DNA of 38,566 nucleotides from NCBI GenBank assembly GCA_033485155.1, contig JAWQJJ010000012.1, positions 1-38,566 on the forward strand, written 5' to 3'. A model generated the notes under the pieces. It was not told where the DNA came from. It was given only the letters and a program-made list of their open reading frames with translations, and did no database searches. Position numbers and translations under genes: made by a program. Positions 34,207 through 38,566 of this stretch are shown piece by piece. This DNA is from Methanomassiliicoccus sp. Lineage in GTDB: Archaea; Thermoplasmatota; Thermoplasmata; Methanomassiliicoccales; Methanomassiliicoccaceae. The first letter of the stretch is position 1. The number at the start of each line of letters is the position of its first letter.

Positions 34207-34843
34207 GAGGGTGAATAGTTTGCATATTAATTAATCACTAAGGAAAAAACCCTCGGTCCTGACACTGATGGGAGTTGAACGAGACATTGTCCAAAGCCGA
34301 CATTATGGGTGATAGAGTAGTAGCGTAACACGGCATGGATAAGAGCGGGCCCGGAGGGTATCGCCACGACATCGAGCCAGATGGTCAGAAGATAATTTCA
34401 ATAACAAGCCCTCGTGTTCCTGGGTGCTACTGGACAAACCTCTTTCCCTTTTTCTGAAAACCAGGCGGTCAATATATACTCCATGGGGGAAAGGTGCCAT
34501 GATGCTGTGTTTATTGTCGCTCTGTCCTCATTCTCTTTTTTCCCACCTAATTTAACTTTTTAACCAAACTCCTAACATCTGGCTATCTAAAAAACTGAGA
34601 TAAAATGTGAGTTAAAATGCAGTTAAGAGTTAAAACGATATGATGATCATTGCTTACAATTACATGTTAATGTTCAAATATTATTGTAATATCTCAGTTT
34701 TAGTAGAAGCCCGACCTTCTCCAACTTCCCCACCAATAGTTTCTGAATATTGGGCTTCTATCACCTTTCCATATTCAAGAAATCTTAATTTTTAGACCCC
34801 CTTATTTCTCATGGAAAATGACCTACTAAGGGGATAGTGATCG
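34207..34843. other. AT-rich non-coding region with inverted and direct repeats
   Basis: No gene is supported in these 637 bases. The last 300 bases are strongly AT-rich. AAAACTGAGATA (34591-34602) and TATCTCAGTTTT (34690-34701) form a perfect 12-bp inverted repeat 87 bases apart. The space between holds repeated GAGTTAAAA/GTTAAG elements, and TTAACTTTTTAACC lies just to the left. It could be a regulatory or replication-related region, or the ends of a short decayed element. Confidence 0.5.
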
Positions 34844-35371
34844 ATGCTTTTAAACAATCTATCATGGTTCGTTGTGTTGGGATTATACTTTCGCATTTTC
34901 ACTTCCCCTCCCCAAACAACCGTCTATCTTATTCAATCGCATGATGATATAAATGCCATAATCCAGTCACATTGTCCCATGGATTCAAGCGGAGCATTTG
35001 TGGGGAGTGGACCGCTCTTCGAGGCCAGGGTCGATTATCCGTTAAGCATGAAGATCACGTCGATTGGATTGATGCTTTGCATGATCGGAATTGACATCTA
35101 CGCTCTCTTCCTTTCTGACCAGGCAGACCAGATCACTCTTTTTGAGATTGCCATTCTATTCTTTGCTCCACTCCTCACTGCCCCATACCGGCCAATGAGG
35201 TTCGCCTCAGTCCACGGCCCCCTTAACGGCACGACGGCCCTCGGGCGTCAAACCATACATCTCTACCTTGACTGCCAGCCAACCACGCCTCGGAGATCGG
35301 TTCTTGCTCTGGGACCTCTCGATCTCCTGCCAATGCAGCTTGTAAGAGCGATCGAATGCTTGAGACCGTAG
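34844..35371 (+). CDS. Doubtful open frame with a membrane segment
   Basis: The frame has 175 residues. The middle (about residues 66-115, MKITSIGLMLCMIGIDIYAL and LFEIAILFFAPLL) looks like two genuine membrane helices. The first 65 and last 60 residues look like random or antisense translation, and the 3' part overlaps a small frame on the minus strand. It may be a decayed gene or not a gene at all. No ribosome-binding site is visible. Confidence 0.25.
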   Translation: MLLNNLSWFVVLGLYFRIFTSPPQTTVYLIQSHDDINAIIQSHCPMDSSGAFVGSGPLFEARVDYPLSMKITSIGLMLCMIGIDIYALFLSDQADQITLFEIAILFFAPLLTAPYRPMRFASVHGPLNGTTALGRQTIHLYLDCQPTTPRRSVLALGPLDLLPMQLVRAIECLRP

Positions 35372-35380
35372 GCCTTGCAT
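35207..35380 (-). pseudogene. 57-residue frame, possibly a fragment of a decayed gene
   Basis: The short frame reads as a plausible protein end: RRGWLAVKVEMYGLTPEGRRAVKGAVD, with a charged helix before it (HWQEIERSQSKNRS). Immediately upstream on the same strand but in another phase is a 67-codon frame (35390-35593). The two could be parts of one gene broken by frameshift and stops. I do not recognise the family. Confidence 0.25.
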
Positions 35381-35812
35381 AAGCAACTATCAAGAAGGAG
35401 ACGTTTCTGAAGCCGTCCGAGGAATCGTGCAAGCCATTTGATAAATCAGATTATGGTGCGCCCGTCCTACTTCCAGACATAGAGACCCAGATGACGCCAT
35501 CCTGTTCGTGCAGTTATTGAACACTAACTGGTATCGCGCCTGCCTCTCGTTAGCTAATGACTGGAACATCCTGAGTATACTCCATGATCGCAATGACCGT
35601 ACTTCTATCAGATTGATAGAACAACAATCCAGATTGTTGTTCGTTACCCTGCTACAGGGCGTGGCCTTCTAGAATGTAAACGACTAGATTATTTCCACGA
35701 GATCGGTCGCCAAGCGCAAACAATCCGAATTGCAGAGGCGAGGCACTAAAACGAGTGAACGCCCACGTCCCTCAACTCCCCATCTAAAACATCCGCGGCT
35801 AACAGGCCTCCT
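35372..35812. other. Mostly non-coding region with a perfect inverted repeat
   Basis: There is no intact gene in these 441 bases. It contains the possible gene fragment at 35390-35593 on the minus strand and a perfect inverted repeat at 35619-35642. The remainder (35643-35812) shows nothing recognisable. Confidence 0.45.
35619..35642. repeat. Perfect 11-bp inverted repeat with 2-base spacer
   Basis: GAACAACAATC and GATTGTTGTTC flank CA. The two-fold symmetry suits an operator for a dimeric regulator, or a hairpin with a CCAG loop. It lies about 170 bases beyond the end of the DUF6325-like gene. Confidence 0.6.
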
Positions 35813-36328
35813 TTAATCACCGACCGGCATTGGTATGACTTCACCGGCACTCACGAAAAGCTCCGGGGGCAGCATCCCCTGGATGAAGACGATCCCATTG
35901 GAATCGACCACCGCTTGCTTGATGTCCTTGGCCCAGAGGTGTTCGATGATCGCAAATAGGCATGAACTGTTATTGGGGATCGAGTCGATGATCTCATCGA
36001 TATCGTTCTGGGCAAGACCATAGATCCTATCGTTCGCAACTTCCATACCCAAATCCGTAAAGGCCTTGACTCCTCTCCTTCCCCCGGATCCAATGCCGAT
36101 CAATCCACCGACGACCGATCCTAATGGCTTGAACTCCGCCGGTCCGAGGTTGATATCTTCTAAAGTAAGCATGTTGACGCTATCATCCGCCTTTCCCACG
36201 AAGGCATAATCGATCAAACGAATGAGGCCTTTCTCTCGTACATCTTTTATGGCTGGTACTATCTCACCAGAGAATTCGTTCCCCGGAAATCCGATCACCA
36301 ACAATTGCATTGGTCCATACTTCACCAT
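35813..36328 (-). CDS. DUF6325-like protein
   Basis: The protein has 171 residues. The start MQLLVIGFPGNEFSGEIVPAI, the following GLIRLIDYAFVGKADDSV, a central glycine-rich hydrophobic stretch (LGSVVGGLIGIGSGGRRG) and a C-terminal SSCLFAIIEHLWAKDIKQAV region match the DUF6325/DUF1269-type family as I know it. The family's function is not established, and its members often sit among stress genes. A TATA-like CCTATAAG lies near 36388 on the minus strand. GTG at 36328 or ATG at 36310 could be the start. Confidence 0.75.
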   Translation of the reverse strand: MVKYGPMQLLVIGFPGNEFSGEIVPAIKDVREKGLIRLIDYAFVGKADDSVNMLTLEDINLGPAEFKPLGSVVGGLIGIGSGGRRGVKAFTDLGMEVANDRIYGLAQNDIDEIIDSIPNNSSCLFAIIEHLWAKDIKQAVVDSNGIVFIQGMLPPELFVSAGEVIPMPVGD

Positions 36329-36533
36329 CGCTTCGTTCCCCTTCTTTGCTTTTACATACTATGCACCTCCACCGTAATATTAACTTATAGGTCGGCGGAC
36401 CTGACCCCATCCGGCAGCATGTGTGATTCTCGTCACAGGAGATTCTCCGAAAACCAATCCAGGGTGTTTGGTCATTGAGTCCGGCTTACAGAGATTGAGC
36501 GGGAGTTCTGACCACTAATCAATCCGGACACAA

Positions 36534-36545
36534 GAGTATATACTC
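36534..36545. repeat. 12-bp palindrome containing TATATA
   Basis: GAGTATATACTC is a perfect palindrome. Next to it, CCCCA and TGGGG (from about 36546) form a small hairpin. The core could serve as a TATA box in either direction, covered by a symmetric operator. It lies about 45 bases past the end of the CsbD gene and 205 bases upstream of the DUF6325-like gene. Confidence 0.4.
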
Positions 36546-36590
36546 CCCATGAAAATATTGGGGATTGCAAATTTTGCTAACTTCCGGCCA

Positions 36591-36758
36591 TCATTCGGAC
36601 TTTCTCTTTATTTTTCCGATTTCCTGTTGAGCTTTACCTTCGACCTGCTCGACCTTGCCTTTGGCCTGTTTCGTTTTATTACCCGTCAATTTGCCAACTC
36701 CTTCACGGATCTGTCCCTCGATTTGTTTTCCCTTCCCTTTCACCTCATCTTTGTTCAT
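36591..36758 (-). CDS. CsbD-family stress protein
   Basis: The protein has 55 residues and is strongly hydrophilic. MNKDEVKGKGKQIEGQIREG followed by VGKLTGNKTKQAKGKVEQVEG is the classic CsbD pattern of two similar helical halves. CsbD proteins are induced by general stress in bacteria and occur in some Archaea; their molecular role is unknown. The ATG at 36758 is preceded by a TATA box (ATCTATATTAA, 36781-36791) centred about 28 bases upstream, so it is nearly leaderless. The open frame on the plus strand here is a shadow of it. Confidence 0.9.
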   Translation of the reverse strand: MNKDEVKGKGKQIEGQIREGVGKLTGNKTKQAKGKVEQVEGKAQQEIGKIKRKSE

Positions 36759-36780
36759 AATGATTAGACGTTACGCGGTG

Positions 36781-36791
36781 TTAATATAGAT
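36781..36791 (-). promoter_or_regulatory. TATA box of the CsbD gene
   Basis: The minus strand reads TTAATATAGAT in complement, giving ATCTATATTAA, centred about 28 bases from the ATG at 36758. Confidence 0.55.
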
Positions 36792-37001
36792 CACTAGGGT
36801 AAGAGGCCTCCATCTCCCACTTGTTGTCTATAGTACCAACAACAACGAACCTCGGGGCCTGGATCTAGGCTGACATACTAGACTCGATGGGGACGGATGA
36901 TTTCGTCGGCAATCGCATCTACCATATGTGGGCGGCCTACCTCCATTGCGGATAGGTCCGGATGATGATTGCTCGAGCGGTCCACTCGTCTTTCGACTGA
37001 T

Positions 37002-37009
37002 ATTAAATA
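37002..37009 (+). promoter_or_regulatory. TATA box of a leaderless membrane protein gene
   Basis: ATTAAATA is centred about 28 bases before the ATG at 37033. It rules out an earlier in-frame ATG at 36928 as the start. Confidence 0.55.
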
Positions 37010-37032
37010 AAACTGGGTCAAATCATAATGCC

Positions 37033-37368
37033 ATGACAGATATTGCATTAGGTTCAGTCGTGGGTTTCGTGCTAGCCCTGATCATCAGCACCATAGTCAT
37101 CTATGTGGTGGCGAAGTTGACCGGAGAGAGGGAGGGACTAATGACCGCGTTCCTGGCAGCGCTCATCGGTACAATAATCTATATCATCGCATACTTCCTC
37201 CTAGGCAATGGCCTACTGGCCGCAGTTATCGCTGGCATATTCTGGCTTCTTGCCCTGAAGGTATTGTATAAGATTGGATGGCTAAAGGCCCTGCTAACAG
37301 CAATCCTCATCTGGATCCTGACCGCGGTCGTAGGTATCTACCTACCAACGTTAACCGGCCCTTTGTAA
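37033..37368 (+). CDS. Four-helix membrane protein
   Basis: The protein has 111 residues from the ATG at 37033. It is almost wholly hydrophobic, with four segments (about 6-26, 36-55, 58-74 and 84-104) and a short charged loop KLTGEREG between the first two. It is unrecognised beyond being a small archaeal membrane protein. It appears leaderless. Inverted repeats follow the stop. Confidence 0.7.
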   Translation: MTDIALGSVVGFVLALIISTIVIYVVAKLTGEREGLMTAFLAALIGTIIYIIAYFLLGNGLLAAVIAGIFWLLALKVLYKIGWLKALLTAILIWILTAVVGIYLPTLTGPL

Positions 37369-37427
37369 GACTGATTGATCATAGTCAACGTGAAGTCCTG
37401 GCCGGCCACCTGAGTATATCGCCTATG

Positions 37428-37482
37428 GATCTCCAACTCACACTCGTTGGAGATCTCACCGGAGGCCGCCCGCAGGGGCGGC
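37428..37482 (+). repeat. Two adjacent hairpins in an intergenic region
   Basis: GATCTCCAAC (37428-37437) and GTTGGAGATC (37446-37455) form a perfect 10-bp stem with an 8-base loop. Ten bases later GCCGCCC-GCAG-GGGCGGC (37465-37482) forms a perfect 7-bp GC stem with a tetraloop. They may form a terminator, mRNA end or small structured RNA between the membrane protein and flavodoxin genes. Confidence 0.6.
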
Positions 37483-37569
37483 GAAGCCCTCAGGAGAAGG
37501 TTTATGCAGGAAGCGTGGCCAGTCGATAATCTTCATCGACCAAGTAGCCTGGAATAGAACGATGATTGA

Positions 37570-37577
37570 TTTATTAA
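37570..37577 (+). promoter_or_regulatory. TATA box of the flavodoxin gene
   Basis: TTTATTAA implies a start near 37598, leaving a leader of about 15 bases that just includes GGAGG (37601-37605), 7 bases before the GTG at 37613. Confidence 0.6.
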
Positions 37578-37612
37578 CAAGGAGAATCCTATTTCAATAT
37601 GGAGGATAAAGA

Positions 37613-38125
37613 GTGACCATTCTCGTAACCTATATGTCCGTTACTGGGAATACTAAGAAGGTGGCCGATGCGATTTATGGAGAGATCGAAGGGGAAAGGG
37701 AGATTAAACCTATGGATCAGGTGAGTAGCTTGGATGGCTACGAACTCTCGTTCGTCGGCTTCCCCATTTATTCGTTCAACGTGCCACCCTTGGCCATGGC
37801 ATTCTTAGAAAAAGCCAAGGGTAAGAGGGTGGCGTTGTTCTATACCCATGCATCATTCCCTGAACCAGAAGTAATGCCCGGATCAGAAGGTCTGGTTAAA
37901 AGCATTCATCAAAATGTGCAGGATGCGACCGCTGGTGTAGTCGTGGTAAAAACCTTTGATTGTAGGGGCGAACTTGCAGAAAATGTAGCACGGAAATGTC
38001 TTAGCAGCGATGACCCCATGGTACAAATGTTCGGGAAGTTGCGCAACATGACATTAGGGCATCCTGATGCTACTGAGCTAGCCGCGGCTAAGGCTTTCGC
38101 GAAAGGTACTTTAGCAAAGCAATGA
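37613..38125 (+). CDS. Flavodoxin-like FMN protein
   Basis: The protein has 170 residues. The FMN phosphate loop TYMSVTGNTKKVADAI is at residues 6-21, followed by YELSFVGFPIYSFNVPP (the first flavin-side loop) and ALFYTHASFPEP. Flavodoxins carry electrons in the cytoplasm; longer relatives include flavodoxin-domain oxidoreductases. The start is GTG, with GGAGG 7 bases upstream. Redox partners are not identifiable from context. Confidence 0.88.
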   Translation: MTILVTYMSVTGNTKKVADAIYGEIEGEREIKPMDQVSSLDGYELSFVGFPIYSFNVPPLAMAFLEKAKGKRVALFYTHASFPEPEVMPGSEGLVKSIHQNVQDATAGVVVVKTFDCRGELAENVARKCLSSDDPMVQMFGKLRNMTLGHPDATELAAAKAFAKGTLAKQ

Positions 38126-38260
38126 GCAGCCATGGTCAGGAGCAACTTACTGAATGAGGATAGCCCGGCTACCACAATCCATGGTGTCGTTCCTAGAGAC
38201 CTGACCACGGGCCAGACCTCAGATCCTTCGCGCTTCCGCATCTTTGCCAAACATCGAGCT

Positions 38261-38292
38261 AAAAAAAAATTAGAAAGGGGTTTGGTTTTTTA
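38261..38292. terminator. Back-to-back T-rich terminators
   Basis: Nine A residues at 38261-38269 read as a T run on the minus strand for the gene ending at 38307. TTTGGTTTTTT at 38281-38291 serves the plus-strand flavodoxin gene. The arrangement fits the convergent genes. Confidence 0.5.
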
Positions 38293-38306
38293 AAACTTTG
38301 AACGTC

Positions 38307-38566
38307 TTAAGCAGTCCGCGTAGGCGTGTTCTTAGCCGGGTTATGCTCCGGCGCCGCTCCGCCCACCTTTGCCCGCTGCAACTTGTCTACGAGATCATCG
38401 TGGCTGCTCGCCGGCCACGCCATGTTGCCGAAGAACTTAGTGGCGTCGTCGCCGTCGATGTTCAAGCCCTTGAGCTTCTGCTCGGCAACGCTGCGGTCCA
38501 TCGGGTATGATGCTCCGCTCAGCTTGCTGTCTACATCCTTGATCCATGCGTCCTTGTGAATAGATG
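38307..38566 (-). CDS. DUF2795-like small protein, partial (start beyond window)
   Basis: There are 85 codons and a TAA stop, and the frame runs off the right edge. The visible part has KLSGASYPMDRSVAEQKL then ATKFFGNMAWPASSHDDLVDKL. This resembles the DUF2795 pattern of a YP..R helix, a second helix, and a short W/LP...s..D segment before the last helix. The tail is Pro/Asn/Thr-rich. The match is by pattern and moderate. An in-frame ATG at 38501 exists, but coding sense clearly continues upstream of it. Confidence 0.6.
   Translation of the reverse strand, partial: SIHKDAWIKDVDSKLSGASYPMDRSVAEQKLKGLNIDGDDATKFFGNMAWPASSHDDLVDKLQRAKVGGAAPEHNPAKNTPTRTA

Noticed and set aside
36549-36767. Plus-strand frame of 72 residues rich in Phe and Leu
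   Set aside because: It is the antisense shadow of the CsbD gene on the minus strand, which has the conserved protein pattern and a well-placed TATA box.
31383-38566. Mobile element or CRISPR array in the AT-rich part
   Set aside because: No transposase, integrase, terminal repeats with target duplication, or regularly spaced repeats were found; the only regular repeats are within the surface protein gene.

Overview
The window looks like a chromosomal segment of a GC-rich methanogenic euryarchaeon. My best guess is the Methanomassiliicoccales (Thermoplasmata), but this is inferred from gene content and not from a marker gene. Three things point to Archaea: TATA boxes 24-30 bases upstream of many start codons, with several apparently leaderless genes; an archaeal Beta_propel protein; and an MtaA/MtbA/CmuA-type methyltransferase with the His-x-Cys...Cys zinc ligands of methylcobamide:CoM methyltransferases. 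GTG and TTG starts are common, and the Shine-Dalgarno sites resemble GAGGGTG or GAGGTG.

Layout. 1-9.9 kb: the end of acetyl-CoA synthetase, a CBS-pair protein, a zinc-dependent phospholipase-C-like protein, a zinc-ribbon membrane protein, a small membrane protein, a CDF metal exporter with three C-terminal domains, a three-gene run on the minus strand (YkgJ cysteine cluster, GCS2 carboxylate-amine ligase, PepSY-like protein), an APH-fold probable pseudokinase, a CLC anion transporter and the MtaA-like methyltransferase. 9.9-18.5 kb: a membrane-tethered ArsR-type regulator that overlaps a secreted beta-propeller gene, 3-methyladenine glycosylase, small membrane proteins, an APC permease, and a tightly coupled Fpg glycosylase / metallo-beta-lactamase / PHP gene set. 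18.5-24.4 kb: cardiolipin synthase, threonine synthase, a GNAT acetyltransferase, a small membrane protein, a 59-residue zinc-finger-like protein, an SDR oxidoreductase and an unknown protein.

24.8-31.4 kb holds the most notable locus, a rearranged Kdp potassium-uptake operon. kdpB is followed by one reading frame that encodes KdpC fused in frame to KdpA, and then by a KdpD that stops after its GAF-like region with no histidine-kinase domains. No kdpF or kdpE is visible. The fusion also has a ribosome-binding site and ATG exactly at the start of the KdpA part, so a separate KdpA could be made as well.

31.4-38.6 kb is more AT-rich and looks accessory. It has a surface protein with a beta-helix and three exact 95-residue repeats, unknown proteins, long non-coding stretches with inverted repeats, and small stress-type genes: a DUF6325-like protein, CsbD (on the minus strand), a four-helix membrane protein, a flavodoxin and a partial DUF2795-like gene. 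I found no rRNA, tRNA, CRISPR array or intact insertion sequence.
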